Under the pieces are notes generated by a model, which saw only the letters and a program-made list of their open reading frames with translations, made no database searches and was not told the origin of the DNA. A stretch of 64,000 nucleotides of DNA. Source: Coriaria nepalensis. Its lineage: Eukaryota > Streptophyta > Magnoliopsida > Cucurbitales > Coriariaceae. Position 1 is the stretch's first letter. Each line of letters starts with the position of its first letter. The DNA is taken from NCBI GenBank assembly GCA_027186245.1, contig CP114493.1:4471501-4535500 (forward strand). Reading direction: 5' to 3'. Shown here one piece after another: positions 28,637 to 41,146 of the stretch. Both the position numbers and the translations under genes were made by a program.

Positions 28637-31600
28637 ACATATCCCCCAATGGTCGTTAGCATATTGTGCACGAAACTCATGATTCAAGTGCGAAAATAGA
28701 ATTCGTTCGACTCGCCTTAATATGAATCAGTGGCTTGAGGTGACTATTTAACATGATTCTAGAATGGAATAAATGCATACATATCCCCTTAATATTATTA
28801 ACTTGTTGTCACCAAAACTCATGTTTGAAGTGCAAAAATAGAATTCATTGAAACCGCCTTCATATGGTTCAATTACTTGAGATGACTCATTGACATGATA
28901 TTAAGGTGAAAATAAATGCAGACATATCCCCCCAAGGTCATTAACACGTTATGCACGAGCCTCATATTTGAAGAGCTAAAATAGAATTTATTTGAATCGC
29001 CTACTTATTATTCATTGGCTTGAGATGACTCATTTACACGATTTTAAGGTAGAATAAATGCATAAATATCCCCCAAATATTATTAACATGTTGTGCACAA
29101 AAGTCCTGTTTGAAGTGCGAAAATGAATTTATTGGAACGCCTTCGTGTGGTCCAATGACTTGAGATGACTCATTGACATGATTTTAATGTGAAACAAATG
29201 TACACATATCCCCCAAAGGTCGTTAACATGTTGTGCATGAAACGCATGTTTGAAGTCCGAAAATAGAATTCATTGGAACCGCCTTCATATTGTTCAATGA
29301 CTTGAGATGATTCATTGACATGATTTTAAGGTGAAACAAATGCACACATATCCCCCAATGGTCGTTATCATATTGTGCACGAAACTCATGATTCAAGTGC
29401 GAAAATAGAATTCGTTCGACTCGCCTTAATATGATTCAGTGGCTTGAGGTGACTCATTAACATGATTTTAGAATGGAATAAATGCATACATATCCCCTTA
29501 ATATTATTAACTTGTTGTGCACCAAAACTCATGTTTGAACTGCAAAAATAGAATTCATTGGAACCGCCTTCATATGGTTCAATGACTTGAGATGACTCAT
29601 TGACATGATATTAAGGTGAAAACAAATGCAGACATATCCCCCCAAGGTCATTAACACGTTATGCACGAACCTCATATTTGAAGTGCTAAAATTGAATTTG
29701 TTCGAATCGCCTACTTATTATTCATTGGCTTGAGGTGACTCATTCACACAATTTTAAGGTGGAATAAATGCATACATATCCCCCAAATATTATTAACATG
29801 TTGTGCACGAAAGTCATGCTTGAAGTGCGAAAATAGAATTCATTAGAACTGCCTTCATATGGTTCAATTACTTGAGATGACTCATTGACATGATTTTATG
29901 GTGAAACAAATGCACACATGGATCCCAAAGGTCATTAACATGTTATGCACGAACGTCATATTTGAAGTGCTAAAATAGAATTTGTTCGAATCGCCTACTT
30001 ATTATTTATTGGCTTGAGGTGACTCATTCACACAATTTTAAGGTGGAATAAATGCACACATATCCCCCAAATATTATTAACATGTTGTGCACGAAACCCA
30101 TGTTTTAAGTACGAAAATGGAATTCATTGGAACCGCCTTCATACGGTTGAATGACTTGAGATGACTCATTGACATGATTTTAAGGTGAAACAAATACACA
30201 CATATCCCCCAATAGTCGTTAGCATGTTTTGCACAAAACTCATGATCGAAGGGGTAAATAGAATTCGTTCAACTCGCCTTAATATGTGATTCATTGGCTT
30301 GAGGTGACTCATTGACAGGATTTTAAGGTGAAATAAATACATACATAACCGCCAAAGATTATTAACATGTTATGCACCAAACTCATGTTTGAATTGTGAA
30401 AATTTAATTCATTAGAACCGCCTTCATATGGTTCAATTACTTGAGATGACTCATTGACATGATTTTATGGTGAAACAAATGCATACATATCCCCCAAAGG
30501 TCATTAACATGTTGTGCACGAAACTCATATTTGAAGTGCGAAAATAGAATTTGTTCGAACAGCCTTCATATAATTCATTGGCTTGAGGTGACTCGTGGAC
30601 ATAATTTTAAGGTGGAATAAATGCATCCATCTCCCCCAGATATTATTAACGTGTAGTGCACGAAACTCATGTTTGAAGTGCGAAAATAGAATTCAATGGA
30701 ACTGCCTTCATACGGTCTAATGACATGACATGACTCATTGACATGATTCGAAGGTGAAACAAATGCACACATATCCCCCAACGGTCATTAGCATGTTCTG
30801 CACGAAACTCGTATTTGAATTGCGAGGATAGAATTTGTTTGAATTACCTTTAAATGATTCATTGGCTTGAGGTGACTCATTGACATGATTTTAAGGTGGA
30901 ATAAAAATGCAAACATATCCCCCAAATGTAATTAACATGTTGTGCACAAAACTCATGTTTGAAGTGCGAAAATAGAATTCATTGGAACCGCGTTCATATG
31001 GTTCAATGACTTGAGATGACTCATTGACATGATTCTAAGGTGAAACAAAAATGCACAAATATCCCCCAAATGTCGTCAGCATGTTATGCACGAAACTCAT
31101 GATTCAAGTGCGAAAATAGAATTCGTTCGACTCGCCTTAATATGATTCAGTGGCTTGAGGTGACTCACTAACATGATTTTAGAATGGAATAAATGCATAC
31201 ATATCCCCTTAATATTATTAACTTGTTGTGCACCAAACTCATGTTTGGAGTGCAAAAATAGAATTCATTGGAACCGCCTTCATATGGTTCAATGACTTGA
31301 GATGACTCATTGACATGATATTAAGGTGAAAACAAATGCAGACATATCCCCCCAGGGTCATTAACACGTTATGCACGAACCTCATATTTGAAGTGCTAAA
31401 ATAGAATTTGTTCGAACCGCCTACTTATTATTCATTGGCTTGAGGTGACTCATTCACACAATTTTAAGGTGGAATAAATGCATACATATCCCCCAAATAT
31501 TATTAACATGTTGTGCGCGAAACTCATGTTTGAAGTGCGAAAATAGAATTCATTGGAACCGCCTTCATATGGTTCAATGACTTTAGATGACTCATTGACA

Positions 31601-33045
31601 AGATTTTAAGGTGAAACAAATGCACACATATCCCCCAATGGTCGTTAGCATGTTGTGCACGAAACTCATGATTCAAGTGCGAAAATAGAATTCGTTCGAC
31701 TCGCCTTATTATGATTCAGTGGCTTGAGGTGACTCATTATCATGATTTTAGAATGGAATAAATGCATACATATCCCCTTAATATTATTAACTTGTTGTGC
31801 ACCAAAACTCATGTTTGAACTGCAAAAATAGAATTCATTGGAACCGCCTTCATATGGTTCAATGACCTGAGATGACTCATTGACATGATATTAAGGTGAA
31901 AACAAATGCAGACATATCCCCCCAAGGTCATTAACACGTTATGCACGAACCTCATATTTGAAGTGCTAAAATAGAATTTGTTTGAATCGCCTACTTATTA
32001 TTCATTGGTTTGAGGTGACTCATTCACACAATTTTAAGGTGGAATAAATGCATACATATCCCCTAAATATAATTAACATGCTGTGCACAAAAGTCCTGTT
32101 TGAAGTGCGAAAATGAATTTATTGGAACGCCTTCGTATGGTCCAATGACTTGAGATGACTCATTGACATGATTTTAATGTGAAACAAATGTACACATATC
32201 CCCCAAAGATCGTTAGCATGTTGTGCATGAAACTCATGTTTGAAGTGCGAAAATAGAATTCGTTCAACTCGTCTTAATATGATTCATTGGCCTGAGGTGA
32301 CTCATTGACATGATTTTAAGGAGGAATAAATGCATACATATCCTCTAAATATTATTAACTTGTTGGGCGCCAAACTCATGTTTGAAGTGCAAAAATAAAA
32401 TTAATTGGAACCGCCTTCTTACGTTCTAATGACTAGAGATGAATCATTGACATGATTTTAAAGTGAAACAAATGCAGACATATCCCCCAAAGGTCATTAA
32501 CATGTTATGCACGAACGTCATATTTGAAGTGCTAAAATAGGATTTGTTCGAACAGCCTTCATATAATTCATTGGCTTGAGGTGACTCATCGACATAATTT
32601 TAAGGTGGAATAAACGCATCCGTATCCCCCAGATATTATTAACGTGTTGTGCACGAAAGTCATGTTTGAAGTGCGAAAATAGAATTCATTGGAACTGCCT
32701 TCATATGGTCTAATGACATGAGATGACTCATTGACATAATTTGAAGGCGACACAAATGCACACATATCCCCCAACGGTCATTATCATATTGTGCACGAAA
32801 GTCATATTAGAAGTGCGAGGATATAATTTGTTCGAATTATCTTTAAATGATTCATTGGCTTGAGGTGACTCATTAACATGATTTTAAGGTGGAATAAATG
32901 CAAACATATCCCTCAAATATTATTAACATGTTGTGCACGAAACTCATGTTTGAAGTGCGAAAACAGAATTAATTGGAACCGCCTTCATATGGTTCAATGA
33001 CTTCAGATGACTCATTGACATGATTTTAAGGTGAAACAAATGCAT
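28637..33045 (+). repeat. 31-monomer HOR, copy 7, diverged edge copy (4409 bp)
   Basis: Last full 31-monomer copy before the disordered zone, and clearly more diverged than copies 1-6. It has GTTCGAACAG near 30553, ATCTCCCCC near 30629, GTGCGCGAAAC near 31513, GACTCATTATCATG near 31731 in place of GACTATTTAACATG, and GATGACTCATTGACA near 31871 where copies 1-6 are 3 bp shorter. Two 1-bp losses (near 32406 and 32763) make the net length 4409. From about 31.7 kb it resembles the 19-monomer unit to its right more than copies 1-6, as expected at the edge of a homogenised block. Confidence 0.9.
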
Positions 33046-35744
33046 ACATATCCCCCAATGGTCGTTAGCATATTGTGCACGAAACTCATGATCCAAGTGC
33101 GAAAATAGAATTCGTTCGACTCGCCTTAATATGAATCAGTGGCTTGAGGTGACTATTTAACATGATTCTAGAATGGAATAAATGCATACATATCCCCTTA
33201 ATATTATTAACTTGTTGTCACCGAAACTCATGTTTGAAGTGCAAAAATAGAATTCATTGAAACCGCCTTCATATGGTTCAATTACTTGAGATGACTCATT
33301 GACATGATATTAAGGTGAAAATAAATGCAGACATATCCCCTCAAGGTCATTAACACGTTATGCACGAGCCTCATATTTGAAGAGCTAAAATAGAATTTGT
33401 TTGAATCGCCTACTTATTATTCATTGGCTTGAGATGACTCATTTACACGATTTTAAGGTAGAATAAATGCATAAATATCCCCCAAATATTATAAACATGT
33501 TGTGCACAAAAGTCCTGTTTGAAGTGCGAAAATGAATTTATTGGAACGCCTTCGTGTGGTCCAATGACTTGAGATGACTCATTGACATGATTTTAATGTG
33601 AAACAAATGTACACATATCCCCCAAAGGTCGTTAACATGTTGTGCATGAAACGCATGTTTGAAGTCCGAAAATAGAATTCATTGGAACCGCCTTCATATT
33701 GTTCAATGACTTGAGATGATTCATTGACATGATTTTAAGGTGAAACAAATGCACACATATCCCCCAATGGTCGTTATCATATTGTGCACGAAACTCATGA
33801 TTCAAGTGCGAAAATAGAATTCGTTCGACTCGCCTTATTATGATTCAGTGGCTTGAGGTGACTCATTATCATGATCTTAGAATGGAATAAATGCATACAT
33901 ATCCCCTTAATATTATTAACTTGTTGTGCACCAAAACTCATGTTTGAAGTGCAAAAATAGAATTCATTGGAACCGCCTTCATATGGTTCAATGACTTGAG
34001 ATGACTCATTGACATGATATTAAGGTGAAAACAAATGCAGACATATCCCCCCAAGGTCATTAACACGTTATGCACGAACCTCATATTTGAAGTGCTAAAA
34101 TTGAATTTGTTCGAGTCGTCTACTTATTATTCATTGGCTTGAGGTGACTCATTCACACAATTTTAAGGTGGAATAAATGCATACATATCCCCCAAATATT
34201 ATTAACATGTTGTGCACAAAACTCATGTTTGAAGTGCGAAAATAGAATTCATTGGAACCGCCTTCATATGGTTCAATGACTTTAGATTACTCATTGACAA
34301 GATTTTAAGGTGAAACAAATGCACACATATCCCCCAATGGTCGTTAGCATGTTGTGCACGAAACTCATGATTCAAGTGCGAAAATAGAATTCGTTCGACT
34401 CGCCTTATTAAGATTCAGTGGCTTGAGGTGACTCATTATCATGATTTTAGAATGGAATAAATGCATACATATCCCCTTAATATTATTAACTTGTTGTGCA
34501 CCAAAACTCATGTTTGAAGTGCAAAAATAGAATTCATTGGAACTGCCTTCATATGGTTCAATGACCTGAGATGACTCATTGACATGATATTAAGGTGAAA
34601 ACAAATGCAGACATATCCCCCCAAGGTCATTAACACGTTATGCACGAACCTCATATTTGAAGTGCTAAAATAGAATTTGTTTGAATCGCCTACTTATTAT
34701 TCATTGGTTTGAGGTGACTCATTCACACAATTTTAAGGTGGAATAAATGCATACATATCCCCTAAATATAATTAACATGCTGTGCACAAAAGTCCTGTTT
34801 GAAGTGCGAAAATGAATTTATTGGAACGCCTTCGTATGGTCCAATGACTTGAGATGACTCATTGACATGATTTTAATGTGAAACAAATGTACACATATCC
34901 CCCCAAGATCGTTAGCATGTTGTGCATGAAACTCATGTTTGAAGTGCGAAAATAGAATTCGTTCAACTTGTCTTAATATGATTCATTGGCCTGAGGTGAC
35001 TCATTGACGTGATTTTAAGGAGGAATAAATGCATACATATCCTCTAAATATTATTAACTTGTTGGGCGCCAAACTCATGTTTGAAGTGCAAAAATAAAAT
35101 TAATTGGAACCGCCTTCTTACGTTCTAATGACTAGAGATGAATCATTGACATGATTTTAAAGTGAAACAAATGCAGACATATCCCCCAAAGGTCATTAAC
35201 ATGTTATGCACGAACGTCATATTTGAAGTGCTAAAATAGGATTTGTTCGAACAGCCTTCATATAATTTATTGGCTTGAGGTGACTCATCGACATAATTTT
35301 AAGGTGGAATAAACGCATCCGTATCCCCCAGATATTATTAACGTGTTGTGCACGAAAGTCATGTTTGAAGTGCGAAAATAGAATTCATTGGAACTGCCTT
35401 CATATGGTCTAATGACATGAGATGACTCATTGACATAATTTGAAGGCGACACAAATGCACACATATCCCCCAACGGTCATTATCATATTGTGCACGAAAG
35501 TCATATTAGAAGTGCGAGGATAGAATTTGCTCGAATTATCTTTAAATGATTCATTGGCTTGGGGTGACTCATTAACATGATTTTAAGGTGGAATAAATGC
35601 AAACATATCCCTCAAATATTATTAACATGTTGTGCACGAAACTCATGTTTGAAGTGCGAAAACAGAATTAATTGGAACCGCCTTCATATGGTTCAATGAC
35701 TTCAGATGACTCATTGACATGATTTTAAGGTGAAACAAATGCAT
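33046..35744 (+). repeat. 19-monomer HOR copy (2699 bp, monomers 1-9 joined to 22-31)
   Basis: Follows the 31-monomer order to monomer 9 (about 34190), then continues with monomer 22, recognised by 'GACTTTAGATTACTC' near 34278 (compare 'GACTTTAGATGACTC' at 5096). Twelve monomers, about 1710 bp, are absent, including the BamHI-bearing monomer 10. The join lies inside class B sequence shared by monomers 9 and 21, so register and A/B order are kept. Confidence 0.9.
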
Positions 35745-37309
35745 ACATATCCCCCAATGGTCGTTAGCATATTGTGCACGAAACTCATGATTCAAGTGCG
35801 AAAATAGAATTCGTTCGACTCGCCTTAATATGAATCAGTGGCTTGAGGTGACTATTTAACATGATTCTAGAATGGAATAAATGCATACATATCCCCTTAA
35901 TATTATTAACTTGTTGTCACCGAAACTCATGTTTGAAGTGCAAAAATAGAATTCATTGAAACCGCCTTCATATGGTTCAATTACTTGAGATGACTCATTG
36001 ACATGATATTAAGGTGAAAATAAATGCAGACATATCCCCCCAAGGTCATTAACACGTTATGCACGAGCCTCATATTTGAAGAGCTAAAATAGAATTTGTT
36101 TGAATCGCCTACTTATTATTCATTGGCTTGAGATGACTCATTTACACGATTTTAAGGTAGAATAAATGCATAAATATCCCCCAAATATTATTAACATGTT
36201 GTGCACAAAAGTCCTGTTTGAAGTGCGAAAATGAATTTATTGGAACGCCTTCGTGTGGTCCAATGACTTGAGATGACTCATTGACATGATTTTAATGTGA
36301 AACAAATGTACACATATCCCCCAAAGGTCGTTAACATGTTGTGCATGAAACGCATGTTTGAAGTCCGAAAATAGAATTCATTGGAACCGCCTTCATATTG
36401 TTCAATGACTTGAGATGATTCATTGACATGATTTTAAGGTGAAACAAATGCACACATATCCCCCAATGGTCGTTATCATATTGTGCACGAAACTCATGAT
36501 TCAAGTGCGAAAATAGAATTCGTTCAACTCGCCTTATTATGATTCAGTGGCTTGAGGTGACTCATTATCATGATCTTAGAATGGAATAAATGCATACATA
36601 TCCCCTTAATATTATTAACTTGTTGTGCACCAAAACTCATGTTTGAACTGCAAAAATAGAATTCATTGGAACTGCCTTCATATGGTTCAATGACTTGAGA
36701 TGACTCATTGACATGATATTAAGGTGAAAACAAATGCAGACATATCCCCCCAAGGTCATTAACACGTTATGCACGAACCTCATATTTGAAGTGCTAAAAT
36801 TGAATTTGTTCGAGTCGTCTACTTATTATTCATTGGCTTGAGGTGACTCATTCACACAATTTTAAGGTGGAATAAATGCATACATATCCCCCAAATATTA
36901 TTAACATGTTGTGCACAAAACTCATGTTTGAAGTGCGAAAATAGAATTCATTGGAACCGCCTTGATATGGTTCAGTGACTTTAGATGACTCATTGACAAG
37001 ATTTTAAGGTGAAACAAATGCACACATATCCCCCAATGGTCGTTAGCATGTTGTGCACGAAACTCATGATTCAAGTGCGAAAATAGAATTTGTTCGACTC
37101 GCCTTATTATGATTCAGTGGCTTGAGGTGACTCATTATCATGATTTTAGAATGGAATAAATGCATACATATCCCCTTAATATTATTAACTTGTTGTGCAC
37201 CAAAACTCATGTTTGAAGTGCAAAAATAGAATTCATTGGAACCGCCTTCATATGGTTCAATGACCTGAGATGACTCATTGACATGATATTAAGGTGAAAA
37301 CAAATGCAG
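35745..37309 (+). repeat. Truncated 19-monomer HOR (11 monomers)
   Basis: Starts as a second 19-monomer copy (monomers 1-9, then 22-23). At about 37310 the sequence returns to monomer 3: 'GACCTGAGATGACTC' of monomer 24 is followed by the 'GCACGAGCCTCATATTTG' of monomer 3. The exchange lies in the 'GATATTAAGGTG' to 'GGTCATTAACACG' stretch that the two class A monomers share. Unit length from 35745 is 1565 bp. Confidence 0.85.
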
Positions 37310-39442
37310 ACATATCCCCCCAAGGTCATTAACACGTTATGCACGAGCCTCATATTTGAAGAGCTAAAATAGAAGTTGTTTGAATCGCCTACTTATTATT
37401 CATTGGCTTGAGATGACTCATTTACACGATTTTAAGGTAGAATAAATGCATAAATATCCCCCAAATATTATTAACATGTTGTGCACAAAAGTCCTGTTTG
37501 AAGTGCGAAAATTAATTTATTGGAACGCCTTCGTGTGGTCCAATGGCTTGAGATGACTCATTGACATGATTTTAATGTGAAACAAATGTACACATATCCC
37601 CCAAAGGTCGTTAACATGTTGTGCATGAAACGCATGTTTGAATTCCGAAAATAGAATTCATTGGAACCGCCTTCATATTGTTCAATGACTTGAGATGATT
37701 CATTGACATGATTTTAAGGTGAAACAAATGCACACATATCCCCCAATGGTCGTTATCATATTGTGCACGAAACTCATGATTCAAGTGCGAAAATAGAATT
37801 CGTTCGACTCGCCTTAATATGATTCAGTGGCTTGGGGTGACTCATTAACATGATTTTAGGATGGAATAAATGCATACATATCCCCTTAATATTATTAACT
37901 TGTTGTGCACCAAAACTCGTGTTTGAACTGCAAAAATAGAATTCATTGGAACCGCCTTCATATGGTTCAATGACTTGAGATGACTCATTGACATGATATT
38001 AAGGTGAAAACAAATGCAGACATATCCCCCCAAGGTCATTAACACGTTATGCACGAACCTCATATTTGAAGTGCTAAAATTGAATTTGTTCGAATCGCCT
38101 ACTTATTATTCATTGGCTTGAGGTGACTCATTCACACAATTTTAAGGTGGAATAAATGCATACATATCCCCCAAATATTATTAACATGTTGTGCACGAAA
38201 GTCATGCTTGAAGTGCGAAAATAGAATTCATTAGAACTGCCTTCATATGGTTCAATTACTTGAGATGACTCATTGACATGATTTTATGGTGAAACAAATG
38301 CACACATGGATCCCAAAGGTCATTAACATGTTATGCACGAACGTCATATTTGAAGTGCCAAAATAGAATTTGTTCGAATCGCCTACTTATTATTTATTGG
38401 CTTGAGGTGACTCATTCACACAATTTTAAGGTGGAATAAATGCACACATATCCCCCAAATATTATTAACATGTTGGGCACGAAACCCATGTTTTAAGTAC
38501 GAAAATGGAATTCATTGGAACCGCCTTCATATGGTTGAATGACTTGAGATGACTCATTGACATGATTTTAAGGTGAAACAAATACACACATATCCCCCCA
38601 TAGTCGTTAGCATGTTTTGCACAAAACTCATGATCGAAGGGGTAAATAGAATTCGTTCAACTCGCCTTAATATGTGATTCATTGGCTTGAGGTGACTCAT
38701 TGACAGGATTTTAAGGTGAAATAAATACATACATAACCGCCAAAGATTATTAACATGTTATGCACCAAACTCATGTTTGAATTGTGAAAATTTAATTCAT
38801 TAGAACCGCCTTCATATGGTTCAATTACTTGAGATGACTCATTGACATGATTTTATGGTGAAACAAATGCATACATATCCCCCAAAGGTCATTAACATGT
38901 TGTGCACGAAACTCATATTTGAAGTGCGAAAATAGAATTTGTTCGAACAGCCTTCATATAATTCATTGGCTTGAGGTGACTCGTGGACATAATTTTAAGG
39001 TGGAATAAATGCATCCATATCCCCCAGATATTATTAACGTGTAGTGCACGAAACTCATGTTTGAAGTGCGAAAATAGAATTCAATGGAACTGCCTTCATA
39101 TGGTCTAATGACATGAGATGACTCATTGACATGATTCGAAGGTGAAACAAATGCACACATATCCCCCAACGGTCATTAGCATGTTCTGCACGAAACTCGT
39201 ATTTGAATTGCGAGGATAGAATTTGTTTGAATTACCTTTAAATGATTCATTGGCTTGAGGTGACTCATTGACATGATTTTAAGGTGGAATAAAAATGCAA
39301 ACATATCGCCCAAATGTTATTAACATGTTGTGCACGAAACTCATGTTTGAAGTGCGAAAACAGAATTAATTGGAACCGCCTTCATATGGTTCAATGACTT
39401 CAGATGACTCATTGACATGATTTTAAGGTGAAACAAATGCAT
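37310..39442 (+). repeat. Chimeric partial 31-monomer HOR (monomers 3-17, ending in a 17/31 fusion)
   Basis: Monomers 3 to 17 follow the 31-monomer order, including GGATCC of monomer 10 at 38308 and the short form before it. Near 39290-39360 monomer 17 fuses to monomer 31 (GAAAACAGAATTAATTGG), followed by a new monomer 1 at 39443. Had the unit begun at monomer 1 it would be a 17-monomer form. Two private features are GGGGTGACTC near 37834 and GAAGTTG near 37372; the latter recurs near 39790. Confidence 0.83.
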
Positions 39443-39840
39443 ACATATCCGCCAATGGTCGTTAGCATATTGTGCACGAAACTCATGATTCAAGTGCGAA
39501 AATAGAATTCGTTCGACTCGCCTTAATATGATTCAGTGGCTTGAGGTGACTCATTAACATGATTTTAGAATGGAATAAATGCATACATATCCCCTTAATA
39601 TTATTGACTTGTTGTGCACCAAAACTCATGTTTGAAGTGCAAAAATAGAATTCATTGGAACCGCCTTCATATGGTTCAATGACCTGAGATGACTCATTGA
39701 CATGATATTAAGGTGAAAACAAATGCAGACATATCCCCCCAAGGTCATTAACACGTTATGCACGAGCCTCATATTTGAAGAGCTAAAATAGAAGTTGTTC
39801 GAATCGCCTACTTATTATTCATTGGCTTGAGGTGACTCAT
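39443..39840 (+). repeat. Short mosaic bridging left- and right-type repeats
   Basis: Three monomers resembling 1, 2 and 3 of the 31-monomer unit, with private changes (ATATCCGCC, TTATTGACTTG). The third shares GAAGTTG with 37372, which suggests descent from the preceding chimeric unit. At about 39840 the sequence switches to the type seen at 48689. The boundary is approximate. Confidence 0.7.
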
Positions 39841-41146
39841 TTACACAATTTTAAGGTGGAATAAATGCATACATAACCCCCAAATATTATTAACATGTTG
39901 TGCACGAAAGTCATGTTTGAAGTGCGAAAATGAATTTATTGGAACGCCTTCGTATGGTCCAATGACTTGAGATGACTCATTGACATGATTTTATGGTGAA
40001 ACAAATGTACACATATCCCCCAAAGGTCGTTAGCATGTTGTGCATGAAACTCATGTTTGAAGTGCGAAAATAGAATTCGTTCAACTTGTCTTAATATGAT
40101 TCATTGGCCTGAGGTGACTCATTGACATGATTTTAAGATGGAATAAATCCATACATATCCCCTAAATATTATTAACTTGTTGTGCGCCAAACTCATGTTT
40201 GAAGTGCAAAAATAAAATTAATTGGAACCGCCTTGATACGGTTCAATGTCTAGAGATGAATCATTCACATAACTTTAAGGAAAAACAAATGCAGACATAT
40301 CACCCAAAGGTCATTAACATGTTATGCACGAACCTCATATTTGAAGTGCTAAAATAGAATTTGTTCGAATCGCCTACTTATTATTCATTGGCTTGAGGTG
40401 ACTCATTCACACAATTTTAAGGTGGAATAAATGCATGCATATCCCCCAAATATTATTAACATATTGTGCACGAAAGTCATGTTTGAAGTGCGAAAATAGA
40501 ATTCATTACAACTGCCTTCATATGGTTCAATGAGTTGAGATGACTCATTGACATAATTTTAAGGTGAAACAAGTGCACACGTGGATCCCAAAGGTTATTA
40601 ACATGTTATGCACGAACCTCATATTTGAAGTGCTAAAATAGAATTTGTTCGAATCGCCTACTTATTATTTATTGGCTTGAGGTGACTCATTCACACAATT
40701 TTAAGGTGGAATAAATGCATACATATCCCCCAAATATTATTAACATGTTGTGCACGAAACTCATGTTTGAAGTGCGAAAATAGAATTCATTGGAACCGCC
40801 TTCATACGGTTCAATAACTTGAGATGACTCATTGACATGATTTTATGGTGAAACAAATGCACACATGGATCCCAAAGGTCATTAACATGTTATGCACGAA
40901 CCTCATATTTGAAGTGCCAAAATAGAATTTGTTCGAATCGCCTACTTATTATTTATTGGCTTGAGGTGACTCATTCACACAATTTTAAGGTGGAATAAAT
41001 GGATACATATCCCCCAAATATTATTAACATGTTGTGCACGAAACCCATGTTTTAAGTACGAAAATGGAATTCATTGGAACCGCCTTCATATGGTTCAATG
41101 ACTTGAGATGACTCATTGACATAATTTTAAGGTGAAACAAATACAC
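39841..41146 (+). repeat. Isolated 3' part of the right-hand spacer block
   Basis: Matches 48689-49994 at a constant offset of 8848 bp, including both BamHI sites (40583 and 40867 against 49431 and 49715) and 'GTCTAGAGATGAATCATTCA'. It leads directly into the 856-bp repeats, as the full spacer blocks do further right. It differs at a few bases, for example AAGGAAAAAC near 40278 against AAGGAGAAAC. Confidence 0.85.

Noticed and set aside
37845..38063. Single 72-codon minus-strand open frame
   Set aside because: Opened by a chance base change in the chimeric unit (TTAGGATGG near 37856). Same satellite translation, no coding signal.
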